DNA of 64,000 nucleotides from an uncultured Roseicyclus sp. (GCF_937892565.1 NZ_CALAHQ010000034.1:20499-84498); one strand, 5' to 3'. Positions 1 through 15,707 are shown, counted from the first letter of the stretch. Numbers and translations are program-made. The notes: generated from the sequence alone by a model not told the origin.

Positions 1-61
1 CCATGGCCATCGGCGCGGAAAGAAGCGTTGCCGCCATAGCAAGCACGATTTTGCGACTCAT
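1..61 (-). CDS. N-terminus of a secreted protein, possibly cytochrome c (partial)
   Basis: Only the first 20 codons are present; the gene runs off the left edge. An ATG at 61 is preceded by a purine-rich GAGAGGGAG ribosome site. The encoded start, MSRKIVLAMAATLLSAPMAM, is a typical Sec signal peptide with a basic N-region, a hydrophobic core and small residues near the expected cleavage point. It lies 81 bp downstream of hemA on the same strand. In related photosynthesis clusters a soluble c-type cytochrome gene can follow hemA, so a cytochrome c2-like electron donor is a reasonable guess. No heme motif is in view, so the identity is inference only. Confidence 0.5.
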   Translation of the reverse strand, partial: MSRKIVLAMAATLLSAPMAM

Positions 62-142
62 CAGGTAGTCTCCCTCTCTCGTATGGTCCCGTGTGCGTTA
101 AACTATGCCGTTTGGGGCAGGGTCCAGTGCCTTTTCACACAA

Positions 143-1354
143 TTATGCGACGGCATGCGCGATGGCGCACTGTTTCCACAAAGTCTTGAGCGCAAGCACC
201 AGATACTCGATATCGGCATCGCTGTGCAGCGGCCCGGGTGTAAAGCGCAAACGCTCCGTCCCCTTGGGCACGGTGGGGTAGTTGATCGGCTGCACATAGA
301 TGCCAAACTGATCCATCAAGATGTCGCTGAGCATCCGGCACTTGACCGGATCCTTGACCATCACCGGGATGATGTGGCTGTCGTTGCGCTCATGGGGGAT
401 GCCTTCGGCATCCAGCCGCGCGCGCAGGCGGGCAACCTGACGCTTTTGCATGTCACGTTCGACCGAGGATTGCTTGAGGTGGCGGATCGAGGCGGTCGCG
501 GCCGCAGCCACGGCCGGCGGCAGCGCGGTGGTAAAGATGAAGCCCGAGGCAAAGCTGCGGATGAAATCGACCAGCGCGGCCGATCCGGTGATGTATCCGC
601 CGACCACCCCGAACGCCTTGCCCAGCGTGCCTTCGATCAAGGTGATGCGATCCATCAGCCCTTCGCGTTCGGCCACACCGCCGCCGCGCGGGCCATACAT
701 GCCCACGGCATGCACCTCGTCGATGTAAGACATCGCGCCATGACGCTCGCAGACATCAAGGATTTCCTTGATGGGCGCGATGTCGCCATCCATCGAATAG
801 ACCGATTCAAAAGCCACGATCTTGGTCGCATTGGCAGGCAGCGCCGCCAGCTTGCGATCCAGATCGGCGGGGTCGTTGTGCTTCCAGATCAGCTTTTGGC
901 AGCGCGCATGCCGGATGCCTTCGATCATCGAGGCATGATTCAATTCATCCGACAAGATCACCGCATTGGGCAGACGCGATCCCAAGGTCGACAGCGCCGC
1001 CCAGTTCGACACATAGCCGCTGGTGAACAACAGCGCCGCTTCCTTGTGGTGCAGATCGGCCAGTTCCGCCTCAAGCTGCTTGTGGTGCCATGCATTGCCG
1101 GAAATGTTGCGTGTGCCACCGGCGCCGGTGCCACATTCCTGAACGGTCTCGACCATGGCGCCGATCACCGCCGGGTGCTGGCCCATGCCCAGATAGTCGT
1201 TGGAACACCAGACGGTGACTTCGTCCTGACCATGGGAATGATTCTTGACGCGGGGAAATGCCCCGCATTTTCGCTGAAGTTCGGCAAAGACGCGATAATT
1301 GCCCTCCTGCTTGAGTTGATCGAGCTGGGATTGAAACAGCTTGTCAAAGTTCAT
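143..1354 (-). CDS. hemA: 5-aminolevulinate synthase
   Basis: Condenses glycine and succinyl-CoA to 5-aminolevulinate, the first step of tetrapyrrole synthesis, in the cytosol with PLP as cofactor. The 403-residue product has the family start [15 protein letters not shown], the acyl-CoA binding region SNDYLGMG (51-58), the glycine-rich [11 protein letters not shown] (76-86), the cofactor segment [15 protein letters not shown] (212-226) and the PLP lysine in GTLGKAFG (Lys246). The ATG at 1354 overlaps the puhE stop by 4 bases (ATGA), so it is translationally coupled as the last PGC gene of the superoperon. Placing ALA synthase there ties precursor supply to bacteriochlorophyll demand. A second ALA synthase elsewhere in the genome is possible. 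Confidence 0.96.
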   Translation of the reverse strand: MNFDKLFQSQLDQLKQEGNYRVFAELQRKCGAFPRVKNHSHGQDEVTVWCSNDYLGMGQHPAVIGAMVETVQECGTGAGGTRNISGNAWHHKQLEAELADLHHKEAALLFTSGYVSNWAALSTLGSRLPNAVILSDELNHASMIEGIRHARCQKLIWKHNDPADLDRKLAALPANATKIVAFESVYSMDGDIAPIKEILDVCERHGAMSYIDEVHAVGMYGPRGGGVAEREGLMDRITLIEGTLGKAFGVVGGYITGSAALVDFIRSFASGFIFTTALPPAVAAAATASIRHLKQSSVERDMQKRQVARLRARLDAEGIPHERNDSHIIPVMVKDPVKCRMLSDILMDQFGIYVQPINYPTVPKGTERLRFTPGPLHSDADIEYLVLALKTLWKQCAIAHAVA

Positions 1355-2163
1355 CGGGCATCCTCGCTTGTCTTTATGGCTTGGTTGGGCACTGTCCGCT
1401 CCGCGAGCATCCAGCGCCAGAGTTTCTCGTCTGGAAGCGGAAGCACCATGAACCAGTGCTCCAGCAGGGCGAGCGCGCTGAGCGCGCTCAACAAGGCAAA
1501 TCCGACAATGTCGGCCTGCGTTTCGACCGCCCAGATGCGCTCCAGAAAACAGGCCACGGCGAAACTGAGCGCCGTGATCGAAATCGGGAACAGCCAGTTC
1601 ATCCGCGCGATGCGGAAATGGCTGGGCAGGTGGTTGAGATGTTCGGGGAGGAATTCCACATTGATCTTGCGGACCCCGAGAAAGAGATTGAGCTTGGCCG
1701 AAACCCGCGCGGCAAACAGCACCGCAAAGGTCCACATGCCGAACTGGTTTTCTGCGCCGTAGCTGGCCACGATCATCGCCAAAAGCGTGAAGGCCAAAAG
1801 CATCTCGTGATAGGCGATGGTGCCCCATGCGCGGATGAAGCGTTCCCATCCCTGCACGCCGTCCTTGAGTGGCTGGCGCACCGGGCCGGTGATCACGCCC
1901 GTCAGAAACGCCAGTTCTATCCAGCCCCAAAGCGCCAAGGCCGACAAGAACGCCACATAGACCCCTGCCACACTGTCATTGCCCAGCGTGTCGAGAAAGC
2001 CAAAGCCGCCCAGAAGCAAAAAGGGCAGGTTCCAAAGCACGGCCCAAAGCCGTGCCTTGGCGCCTTCGCGGTCGGCGCGCCGAACAGCCATAAGGATCGC
2101 CCCGGTGGCGAACCACCAGAGAAACAGGGCCACAAGGGCCGCGATCCAGGGCGAGGTCAGCAT
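1351..2163 (-). CDS. puhE: Photosynthetic complex assembly protein PuhE
   Basis: Polytopic membrane protein of 270 residues, PuhE family. It starts [21 protein letters not shown] and has about seven hydrophobic segments, with a soluble loop near residues 155-180 ([20 protein letters not shown]). In Rhodobacter capsulatus PuhE affects RC-LH1 assembly and bacteriochlorophyll levels; its biochemical activity is not settled. The ATG at 2163 overlaps the acsF stop as TGATG, and the 3' end overlaps hemA by 4 bases. A TTG one codon upstream is a less likely start. Position between acsF and hemA is the usual Rhodobacteraceae order. Confidence 0.93.
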   Translation of the reverse strand: MLTSPWIAALVALFLWWFATGAILMAVRRADREGAKARLWAVLWNLPFLLLGGFGFLDTLGNDSVAGVYVAFLSALALWGWIELAFLTGVITGPVRQPLKDGVQGWERFIRAWGTIAYHEMLLAFTLLAMIVASYGAENQFGMWTFAVLFAARVSAKLNLFLGVRKINVEFLPEHLNHLPSHFRIARMNWLFPISITALSFAVACFLERIWAVETQADIVGFALLSALSALALLEHWFMVLPLPDEKLWRWMLAERTVPNQAIKTSEDAR

Positions 2164-3275
2164 CAATATGCGGGCTCCATACGGCTAGAGGCCGGCACGC
2201 GATGCGTGACCGCCGGGATGGTGAACAGGCTGACAAAGGCGCTGGCTGCACGGGCGGTCGCCCCGATCCGCTTGATCAGATTTCCGGTCTTTTTGGCCCG
2301 CGCCAGATCGGCATTGGCGCGCTGAAGGGCCACCAGACCCTTTTGCCAACGCGGATGATCGATATCGAGCGTGATCGGGAACACCTGCTTCGAGATGGCA
2401 GAGGTCTTGGTAAACACCTCATGTGCGTACCAATCCGGGTCCACACCAAGGGCTGCGTGAAACGCCGGGCGCTGGTGGTCGCGCACATACATGGTGGCAT
2501 AGACCGCCGTCAGGAAGAACTTGATCCACCACACATTGACGCCGCTGGTCAGCTTGGGATCGGTCTTCATCAGAAGCGCAAAGGCTTCGCCATGGCTGAA
2601 CTCGTCGTTGCACCATTCCTTGAACCATTTGAAAATCGGGTGGAACCGCAACTCGGGGTTCTGTTCCAGATGGCGGTAGATGGTGATGTAGCGGGCGTAG
2701 CCGATCTTTTCCGACAGGTAGGTGGCATAATAGATGAACTTGGGCCGGAAATAGGTGTATTTCTTCTTTTGCGTCAGGAACCCGAGGTTCACCGCGATGC
2801 CCGCTTCGCGCAGGGCGTCATTGATGAAGCCCGCATGCCGCGCCTCGTCGCGTGCCATGAGCTGGAACAGCGTCACGATATCCTCGTTGTTGCCGCGCCG
2901 CTTCATTTCCTTGTAAAGCACGCAGCCCGAAAATTCGGCCGTGCAGGACGACACCAGAAAATCGATGAACTCTGCCTTCAGCTTGGGTTCCATCCCGTCC
3001 CAATCGACGTGGTCCCAATCTTCGTTTTTCTTGAAATGGCCCTTGTTGGGGTCGCTTTTCATCTGATCGATCAGCAAATCCCAATCCCGGCGAACCGGGG
3101 TCACATCGATCGCGTCCATCTCGTCGAAATCGGTGGTGTAAAAGCGTGGCGTCAGCAGCGTGTTTTGCATCGCAAGCGCGGTGGCGCCTTCGCTGTCGAC
3201 GATGCCTTGATGATTGTCGGCGGCCAGCGCTTCTTCGACGGTGGCGGCGTCAGCGGAATGGGTCATGTCTTTCAT
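2163..3275 (-). CDS. acsF: Mg-protoporphyrin IX monomethyl ester oxidative cyclase (aerobic, diiron)
   Basis: Forms the isocyclic E ring of bacteriochlorophyll using O2. The 370-residue protein has the ferritin-like diiron signatures ARDEARHAGF and CNDEFSHGEAF, whose Glu and His residues bind the iron pair, and the family segment TPRFYTTDFDEMD near the N-terminus. I chose the ATG at 3275 (MKDMTHSADA) because it overlaps the upstream gene's stop by 4 bases; an open frame continues 11 codons further but is unlikely to be used. No anaerobic cyclase bchE is in the window, so this locus alone supports only O2-dependent ring closure. Confidence 0.96.
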   Translation of the reverse strand: MKDMTHSADAATVEEALAADNHQGIVDSEGATALAMQNTLLTPRFYTTDFDEMDAIDVTPVRRDWDLLIDQMKSDPNKGHFKKNEDWDHVDWDGMEPKLKAEFIDFLVSSCTAEFSGCVLYKEMKRRGNNEDIVTLFQLMARDEARHAGFINDALREAGIAVNLGFLTQKKKYTYFRPKFIYYATYLSEKIGYARYITIYRHLEQNPELRFHPIFKWFKEWCNDEFSHGEAFALLMKTDPKLTSGVNVWWIKFFLTAVYATMYVRDHQRPAFHAALGVDPDWYAHEVFTKTSAISKQVFPITLDIDHPRWQKGLVALQRANADLARAKKTGNLIKRIGATARAASAFVSLFTIPAVTHRVPASSRMEPAY

Positions 3276-3568
3276 AGCGAAACCTCCTCGCTGAACGAAA
3301 ACTCGCACAATTCCATGAATTCGAAATCGCCGGTCATCCTGGTCCAGATCTGTTCCAGCTTGCTGGCGCGCGTGATGCGGGCGATGCGCTGTTCGCGGAT
3401 CACCTCACCATAGGGTGCCATCACCGGCGGGCCCTGCACCTGAACCTCGTCGCCGGGGTTGATCACGGCGCCGTTCAGGAATTTCACATGTGCATGCAGG
3501 CTGTCGAAGCGGTGGCTGACCTCCACTTCGCAGGGTGCGGTTTCAAAATCTTTCGTAAGCCATCCCAT
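3272..3568 (-). CDS. Conserved small protein of the puh-acsF operon, function unknown
   Basis: A 98-residue soluble protein, MGWLTKDFETAPCEVEVSHRF..., with no membrane segment or signal peptide. It is predicted beta-rich in the middle (KFLNGAVINPGDEVQVQGPPV) and acidic at the C-terminus. I recognise it by position only: a small gene sits between puhC and acsF in Rhodobacteraceae clusters. It is 3 bp from puhC and overlaps acsF by 4 bases, so it is co-translated with the cyclase. A role with AcsF or in complex assembly is inference. The tight coupling and undisturbed frame argue that it is a real gene. Confidence 0.8.
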   Translation of the reverse strand: MGWLTKDFETAPCEVEVSHRFDSLHAHVKFLNGAVINPGDEVQVQGPPVMAPYGEVIREQRIARITRASKLEQIWTRMTGDFEFMELCEFSFSEEVSL

Positions 3569-3571
3569 GGG

Positions 3572-4060
3572 TCATTCCTCCAGCATGCGGGCGAAAACCC
3601 GCTCGTTGTCCGCCCCAAAGCCGAAAAGCTCGGCCCGGAAATCGGTTAGGTCGTCCCGAAGCCCGATGCGTCCGTCTGAAAAACGCACCAACCGGATAGG
3701 CTCCGAAGCATGGCGGCCAACGGCCCCCCTTTCGCGTTCCAGCACGCGGTAGATTCCGGCGACAAAGCCGCCCTCTGTCGGTCCAAGATCGGCGATGACC
3801 ATGCCGTTGGCGTCAAGCACACGGGCCGATCCATCCATCTGACCGAAAATGCGGATCATCCGCTCCGTGACCACCGGCACCTCGGCCTCGGAGGGCGGCA
3901 TCGCCTCGAGCGGGCGATCGGTCAGGCGGGCGTAGGCCACGATGATCAGAACCGAAACACACAAAACGAACATCGCACGCACCAGAATGGTGGGAACCAT
4001 TTCGCGGTCACGCTCGACCAGCTTCTGTTCTTGTTTGGTATAGCTGCGGGTATAGGCCAT
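3572..4060 (-). CDS. puhC: Photosynthetic complex assembly protein PuhC
   Basis: A 162-residue protein with a charged cytoplasmic N-terminus (MAYTRSYTKQEQKLVERDRE), one membrane span (about 25-45, MVPTILVRAMFVLCVSVLIIVAYA) and a periplasmic domain of about 115 residues ending RVFARMLEE. PuhC family members help reorganise the RC-LH1 core during assembly. It lies 5 bp downstream of puhB and 3 bp upstream of the next gene, inside the puhABC block. Length and topology match the family. Confidence 0.93.
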   Translation of the reverse strand: MAYTRSYTKQEQKLVERDREMVPTILVRAMFVLCVSVLIIVAYARLTDRPLEAMPPSEAEVPVVTERMIRIFGQMDGSARVLDANGMVIADLGPTEGGFVAGIYRVLERERGAVGRHASEPIRLVRFSDGRIGLRDDLTDFRAELFGFGADNERVFARMLEE

Positions 4061-4065
4061 GGCGC

Positions 4066-4713
4066 TTACTCCGCTGCGACCGGCTGCCGGGCTGCCGGAG
4101 CGCGTTCGATGACGGGTTCGGATACGGCGGTTTCCGCCGCCTCCGACAAGATCGCCGCAACCTTGCGCGCGTCAGGGATGCAACGCAGCGCGGGCTGGGT
4201 CTGTTTCACCATCCAGGGGCGCACATGCGGCCATGTCAGGATATAGGACAGCCGCGCGCCGTCATCCTCCATCAACTCCAGCGCGATGGTGCCTGTGCCG
4301 TTCTTGCGCACGCCCAGATTGGCATTGGCGATCTTCTTGAACGGAAGGTTCAACGTCATCGTCAGCGCCGCACCAATGCGCATCGCCACCCGCTTGTTGG
4401 TGATGGTATAGACCGCTGCCTTGGCCTGCATCAGGGCGACCATGGCCAGAATGGCGCAAACGATCAGCCCCAGCACCAGAAAGAACGACGCCGCCGTGGC
4501 GCTGTCGGCCCAGCTTTCGGTCGCGGCACCGCCGATGGTGCGCCATGCGAACAAAAAGGTGAAATAGCCCGCCACCCACCAGAAATTCAGGCTTTCGCGG
4601 GCCAGCTGCCACCAATCTGGCTGGCCCTGCCACAAGATATGTTCACCCGGCGGAAGCTTTTCGGGAAGTCCGCGCACAGGTTCGGCGGCAAAATCGTCAT
4701 GATCATGAGACAT
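4066..4713 (-). CDS. puhB: Reaction-centre assembly protein PuhB
   Basis: A 215-residue membrane protein with a His/Asp-rich start (MSHDHDDFAAEP), the segment LPPGEHILWQGQPDWW that is typical of PH-domain-like YdbT/PuhB proteins, three hydrophobic spans and a C-terminal PH-like region (YTITNKRVAMRIGAAL). PuhB acts as an RC assembly factor. The frame stays open far upstream, but the ATG at 4713 has a clear AAGGAG site 8 bases before it and matches the family N-terminus. It is separated from puhA by 65 bp, the largest gap within the puh block. Confidence 0.94.
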   Translation of the reverse strand: MSHDHDDFAAEPVRGLPEKLPPGEHILWQGQPDWWQLARESLNFWWVAGYFTFLFAWRTIGGAATESWADSATAASFFLVLGLIVCAILAMVALMQAKAAVYTITNKRVAMRIGAALTMTLNLPFKKIANANLGVRKNGTGTIALELMEDDGARLSYILTWPHVRPWMVKQTQPALRCIPDARKVAAILSEAAETAVSEPVIERAPAARQPVAAE

Positions 4714-4778
4714 CGGTCGTTTCTCCTTCGTCGGTCGTGGTCCGGCGCGCGGGTCTGATGCGCGCGCCGGTTTTGAGG

Positions 4779-5564
4779 TCACAGAAGCGGGTCCAGACGA
4801 TCCTGTGATGCATAGAGAATACCGCCGCCGTAGTAGGCAGAGATCTTTTCTTCCTCGAGCAGCGTGATCTGCGTGGAGGATTTGGTCAGCGGCACGGCGG
4901 CGAAATGCTTGCCATAGATCGAGTTGATCTTCACCTTGCCGCCCCAGATCCGGCAAAAGGTCATCGGCACCAGCCGATTGCCACCGCCATGTTCGGCATT
5001 CAGTTCGATCTCCAGATAGCGGATCAACTGTTCGGGGGCGTCGATCCACATGTCGCCAATCGTGCCGACCACGGCGCCATCGCCGGCCACCACGGGAAGC
5101 CCGCGCGGATCGCGCCCGGCCGACACACGAAAGGTTTCGGTCTTGCCCATCGGCACGATCTTGGCGTGGCCATGGCCATCAAGCTCCGGCACATCGCGGC
5201 GCGGCACCCAGGAACCCGACCCGACACCGGCGGTCATGGCATCGCCGGTGGGATCATAGGGGTAGCCATTGCTGGTGCCAAAACTTGAGCGTTCCATCGC
5301 CAGATCGGCGCGGCGGTGGGCGGCTTCGTTCTCGGGCGATGGCACGGTGACCTCACCACGGCCATGCATCAGCTTGAATGTCTTGGGATTGGGGACCGGG
5401 AACGGCCCTTGGTTGGGTGCAAGCGTGCCGTCCTCGTTTTCCAGAGGATAGCCTTCGCGCATGTTTTCGGTCTGCAGATAATAGATCAGCAGGGCGAAAA
5501 AGATCCAGAACAACCAGATCGACAAGCTGGCGAGATCGAAGTTGCCGAAGAATGTAGCTTCCAT
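4779..5564 (-). CDS. puhA: Photosynthetic reaction centre H subunit
   Basis: The 261-residue H subunit has a short periplasmic N-terminus (MEATFFGNFDLASLSIWLFW), one transmembrane helix (about 12-32) and a cytoplasmic beta-barrel domain that caps the L and M subunits and shapes the proton path to QB. Family landmarks include YYLQTENMREGYPLE, WVPRRDVPELDGHG and IGDMWIDAPEQLIRYLEIEL. The ATG at 5564 was chosen over the upstream open frame by homology and a GAGAGGA site. It lies 28 bp downstream of lhaA. Confidence 0.97.
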   Translation of the reverse strand: MEATFFGNFDLASLSIWLFWIFFALLIYYLQTENMREGYPLENEDGTLAPNQGPFPVPNPKTFKLMHGRGEVTVPSPENEAAHRRADLAMERSSFGTSNGYPYDPTGDAMTAGVGSGSWVPRRDVPELDGHGHAKIVPMGKTETFRVSAGRDPRGLPVVAGDGAVVGTIGDMWIDAPEQLIRYLEIELNAEHGGGNRLVPMTFCRIWGGKVKINSIYGKHFAAVPLTKSSTQITLLEEEKISAYYGGGILYASQDRLDPLL

Positions 5565-5592
5565 GATGGGGTCCTCTCGGGTTCGGCGGGTC

Positions 5593-7020
5593 TCAGGTGG
5601 GCAGGTCGGCGAGCCCGAACTTCCCGGCCCCCCCGTTCCTGTAGGGTGTTGCAGTGCGCACCAGCGGCCCAAGGGCCACCAGCGTCACGAAAAGCAGAAG
5701 GATCTCGATGTGGTAGACCACCGAATAGCCGGTGGCCGGGTCGTTCAGCGCGACGCCCAGATGGCCCTGCGTCGCGGCGGAATTGACCAGATCGCGGATA
5801 CCGCCACCGATGGCGATGGACAGGCCCGCGGCCGTAGCCTGTGCCGCCCCCCATGCGCCCAGCGCAAGACCACGCCCCGCGCGACCCGCGGGCATGGTCA
5901 TTGCCGCGGTCAAGGTCGCGACGGCGAACAGGCCGCCACCAAAGCCGATCAGGCAAGCACCAAAAAAGAACATCTCGGGCGAGCCCATGGGATCGGCAAA
6001 GATGACAGCGGAAAACGCCGCAAGCCCGGCCAGAATCCCGCGCGCACCCATGCGGTAGGGATTGATGCCAGCCCCCAGCCATTTCGCAGCCAAGGCAAAA
6101 CCTGCCAGCGCGCCGGCCGCCCAACTGGCCGTCAAAAGGGTGGTGGATGACACGCTCAGGCCCAAAATCTCGCCGCCATAGGGCTCGAGCAGCACATCTT
6201 GCATGTTGAAGGCGATGGTGCCCAGAAACACCACCACCAAAAGCCGCCCCGCGGTGCCGCCGGCGGCGTAATCGGCCCATGCATCGCGGAAACTGGGGCT
6301 TGGGGCGTCGCGTTCGGCGCGGCTCATCGGGCGCACGCGTTCCTGTTTCCACAATGCGATCACGTTCAGGATCACGGTCACAACCGCCGCGCCCTGAACC
6401 ACACCGATCAGTTCCAGCGCGGTGAATTCCTTGAGCAGGTAGCCGATCACAAGCGACGACACCGCCATGCCGACCAGCAGCATGACATACAAAAGCGCCA
6501 CCACCCGTGGCCTTGTGTCATCGGTCGCGCGGTCGGCGGCCAGCGCCAGACCCGCGGTCTGGGTCATGTGCATGCCCAGACCCGTCATCAGAAAGGCCAG
6601 CGCCGCCAGCACCTCACCGGCAAAGGGGATGTCATGGTGCACCTGTGTGACATCGCCGCCCAAGACCAAAAGGGCGGCAGGCATGATGGCAAGACCGCCA
6701 AACTGCCACAGCGTGCCAAACCACAGATAGGGAATACGCTTCCAGCCGATGGCGGATTTGTAAGTGTCGGATTTGAAGCCCAACAGCGCGCGGAACGGCG
6801 CGATCAGAACCGGCAGCGCGACCATGGCGGCAACCAGAAAGGCCGACACCTTCAACTCCACGATCATCACGCGGTTGAGCGTGCCCAGCAAAAGCACGGC
6901 CGCCATGCCGACCGAAACCTGAAACAGCGACAGGCGCAGCAATTGCCCAAGCGGCAGATCGTCCGAAGCCGCATCCGCAAAGGGCAGATACCGGATCGAT
7001 ATGCGCTTGAGCACGCTCAT
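5593..7020 (-). CDS. lhaA: LH1 assembly / BCD-family transporter LhaA
   Basis: A 475-residue polytopic protein of the PucC/BCD branch of the major facilitator superfamily, with about 12 spans. Motifs include LGTLNRVMIVELKV near residue 45 and LLGFKSDTYKSAIGWKRIPY, where the conserved RxxxGWKR-like loop is seen. LhaA is needed for efficient LH1 assembly, probably by delivering or handling bacteriochlorophyll. The ATG at 7020 overlaps the bchM stop (ATGA). It is paralogous to the plus-strand gene at 19276-20574; context next to bchM and puhA assigns this copy as LhaA. Confidence 0.93.
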   Translation of the reverse strand: MSVLKRISIRYLPFADAASDDLPLGQLLRLSLFQVSVGMAAVLLLGTLNRVMIVELKVSAFLVAAMVALPVLIAPFRALLGFKSDTYKSAIGWKRIPYLWFGTLWQFGGLAIMPAALLVLGGDVTQVHHDIPFAGEVLAALAFLMTGLGMHMTQTAGLALAADRATDDTRPRVVALLYVMLLVGMAVSSLVIGYLLKEFTALELIGVVQGAAVVTVILNVIALWKQERVRPMSRAERDAPSPSFRDAWADYAAGGTAGRLLVVVFLGTIAFNMQDVLLEPYGGEILGLSVSSTTLLTASWAAGALAGFALAAKWLGAGINPYRMGARGILAGLAAFSAVIFADPMGSPEMFFFGACLIGFGGGLFAVATLTAAMTMPAGRAGRGLALGAWGAAQATAAGLSIAIGGGIRDLVNSAATQGHLGVALNDPATGYSVVYHIEILLLFVTLVALGPLVRTATPYRNGGAGKFGLADLPT

Positions 7021-7708
7021 GCCCGATACTCCAGACATGTCGAGATGTAGAAACCGCGGGCAACGCGTTCGATTTCGGCGATCGACCCTTTTGCGCCGTG
7101 GCGGGTCGCCTCTTGCGACAGGCGGCGGGGATCATGGGGGATCATGGTGGGTGAGCGGTCAGACCGCGGGAACAGCTTGCCCAAGCTCCAGAACGCCATC
7201 AGGAACGGCGTGCGCGGCGCCACGGTGAACACGACCGATGTGCCGATGCGGGGGCAAAGATGGGCCAGCGCGCGGCCCAGATCGGGGGCCTCGTAATAGA
7301 TCATGCTGTCCATCGCGATGACGTGATCGAATTGGCCCAACCCCTCGGCCAGCATGTCACCCGAGGTAAAGGTGACACGGGGCGCCAAAGCCACCGGCAG
7401 GCGCTTGGCCGCGATCGCGACCAAGGCGGGCGAAATGTCGATGGCCACCACATCGGCGCCGCGCCGCGCCAGTTCCTCGGTCATGGCACCCGTGCCACAA
7501 CCGGCATCCAGCACGCGCTTGCCGGTCAGATCATCGGGCAATTGCCCCAACATGATCGCCCGCATCCGGTCACGGCCTTCGCGCACGGTCTGGCGAATGC
7601 CCGACACCGGCGCGTCCGAGGTCAGACGCTCCCATGTGCGGGTGGCGGTGCGGTCGAAATATTCTTCGACCCGGTCGCGCGTGCGCCCGTATGTCGGCGT
7701 TGCCACCA

Positions 7709-7709
<1 letters not shown>
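7017..7709 (-). CDS. bchM: Mg-protoporphyrin IX O-methyltransferase
   Basis: Methylates the C13 propionate of Mg-protoporphyrin IX using S-adenosylmethionine, giving the AcsF substrate. The 230-residue protein has the SAM-binding loop VLDAGCGTGAMTEEL (about 65-79) and the acidic partner VVAIDISP. Further family features are AMDSMIYYE and TVAPRTPFL. The ATG at 7709 overlaps the bchL stop in the form TGATG. Spacing at both ends indicates translational coupling. Confidence 0.96.
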
Positions 7710-12244
<4,535 letters not shown>

Positions 12245-12255
<11 letters not shown>

Positions 12256-13822
12256 AATGGGCCTTTGCCTCATAGAGCGTGTCGATGCTGATCTGCGTCA
12301 CGCCGCGCTCGGCGGCGAATTTCTCGGTGTTGCGGCGCGCCTTGCCGCGCACGAAAAAGGGGATCTTCTTCAATTCGCGTTCGGCATCGACCAGCCAGAT
12401 CATGACATCGGCGCCAGTTGTCACAGGCATCTCTTCGTCTATCTTTGCTTCCGAAATACTCCGGGGGGGCTGCGCAGCAGCGGGGGGCTGGCCCCCCTCC
12501 ATCGGTTTCGGGGCGTGGCCGCCATGGTGGCTGGCGCCGGCCGCATCGTGAAATTCGAAATCCTCGCGGAACATCGACAGCAGATGCTCCTCCAGCCCCA
12601 TCACCAACGGATGGATCCAGGTGTCAAAGATCACATTCGCACCTTCCCAGCCCATCTGCGGGGAATAGCGGGCGGGGAAATCCTGAACATGGACGGGCGC
12701 CGAGATCACCGCGCAGGGGATGCCCAGACGCTTGCCGATGTGGCGCTCCATCTGGGTGCCCAGGATCATCTCGGGCGCGGCCTCTTCGATGGCCTTTTCG
12801 ACCTCGAGGTAATCATCGCTGATCAGCGCCTCAAGCCCGAGATCCTTGCCAAGGGCACGCATCGGCCGGGCAAATTCGCGGTTGTAGCACCCAAGGCCTA
12901 CCACCTCAAAGCCCATCTCATCGCGTGCGATGCGGGCGGCGGCCATCACATGGGTGGCATCCCCGAACAAGAAGACGCGCTTGCCGGTCAGATAGGTGCT
13001 GTCAACCGATCGCGACCACCAGGGCTGGCGAAGGCGGCCAAGATCCTTTTTCGGCGCAACGCCGCAAAGCCGCGCCACTTCGGCCACGAAATCATGCGTT
13101 GCACCCACCCCGATGGGCACGGTCTTGGTGTAGGGAATGCCCAAGGCCCGTTCCATGTGGCGGGCAGCCGTTTCGGCATGCTCGGGATACATCAGAATAT
13201 TGACATGCGCGGCACCCAGCCGGGTCAGGTCATGGGGCGTGGCATCGAACGGGGCCACGACATTGATGCCGATCCCCATGTCATACAGCAGACCCTTGAC
13301 CTCTTCGATGTCGTCACGATGGCGAAAACCCAGCGCCAGCGGGCCGATCAGATTGGCGGTGATCTCGGGGGTGCGATCCACGGGCTTGGCCAGTGCCTTG
13401 ACCAGTTGGTAGAATGTCTCGTCGGTGCCAAAGTTTTCCTTGCGCTGGTAGCTTGGCAATTCCAGCGCAATCACGGGAACAGGCAGGCCCATCGTTTCGG
13501 CCAGACCACCCGGATCGTCCTGGATCAGCTCGGCCGTGCAGGACGCGCCGACGATCAACGCCTGCGGCTGAAAGCGGTCAAAGGCATCCTGGCAGGTCTT
13601 TTTGAAGATGCCGGCGGTATCGGAACCCAGATCGCGGCCTTCAAAGGTGGTGTAGCTGACGGGCGGGCGCTGGCCCCGCCGTTCGATCATGGTGAACAGG
13701 AGATCGGCATAGGTGTCGCCCTGCGGCGCATGCAAGACGTAATGCAGACCCTTCATCGCGGTTGCGACGCGCATGGCGCCGACATGCGGCGGGCCTTCAT
13801 ATGTCCAGACGGTCAGCTTCAT
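12245..13822 (-). CDS. bchB: Light-independent protochlorophyllide reductase subunit B
   Basis: Catalytic NB-protein subunit (525 residues) that, with BchN, reduces the C17-C18 double bond of protochlorophyllide. It has the family start [18 protein letters not shown], Asp36 (HAPQGD), the residue expected to be the non-cysteine ligand of the NB cluster, and cysteines in GASCTAEL. The C-terminal domain [23 protein letters not shown] is intact. Between the catalytic core and that domain lies a Pro/Ala-rich linker (about residues 440-470). Its DNA is a copy of a palindromic repeat found elsewhere in the window (see repeat at 12441-12498). The frame is not broken. Confidence 0.97.
12441..12498. 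repeat. Palindromic dispersed repeat copy inside bchB
   Basis: On the plus strand it reads ATCTTTGCTT, then CCGAAATACTCC, a G-run, a short GC palindrome and GGGGGGCTGGCCCCCC. The leader ATCTTTGCTT/AATACTCCGGGGG is shared with the copy at 29796-29833 and, more loosely, with that at 13829-13874. Here it lies wholly inside the bchB reading frame and is translated on the minus strand as a Gly/Gln/Pro/Ala-rich linker ending in ISEAKIDEE. Members of this repeat type are otherwise usually intergenic. Confidence 0.8.
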
Positions 13823-13828
13823 GGCAAC

Positions 13829-13874
13829 ACCCGGGGCGCTGCCCCGGACCCCGGCGTATTTGGCGAAAGATGAA
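13829..13874. repeat. Palindromic dispersed repeat copy between bchN and bchB
   Basis: This fills most of the 61-bp gap between bchN and bchB. Read on the minus strand it is CATCTTTCGCC, AAATACGCCGGGG, then CCGGGGCAGCGCCCCGGG, the last being a strong GC hairpin. The leader plus hairpin layout matches the other two copies. It could slow decay or partially terminate the superoperon transcript between these genes. Confidence 0.75.
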
Positions 13875-13883
13875 GGGCGCGGG

Positions 13884-15652
<1,769 letters not shown>

Positions 15653-15657
15653 TCGCG

Positions 15658-15675
15658 TGTCGATTCCTTTGGACA
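15658..15675. promoter_or_regulatory. PpsR/CrtJ operator, bchF-proximal
   Basis: TGTCGATTCCTTTGGACA fits TGT-N12-ACA. It lies 5 bp upstream of the bchF ATG, so a bound repressor would overlap the likely leader or transcription start. Confidence 0.8.
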
Positions 15676-15707
15676 GTGCTTAAAAGTTAGCCTTGCCAGC
15701 GGCAGAG

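Noticed and set aside
83..1762. 559-codon open frame on the plus strand across hemA and puhE
   Set aside because: It is antisense to two clear genes, has no recognisable domain and is explained by high GC at third positions. The many similar long antisense frames (for example at 2202-3413, 9181-10284, 20484-22022, 24766-26175, 29781-31487, 33495-35540 and 58983-60986) were rejected for the same reason.
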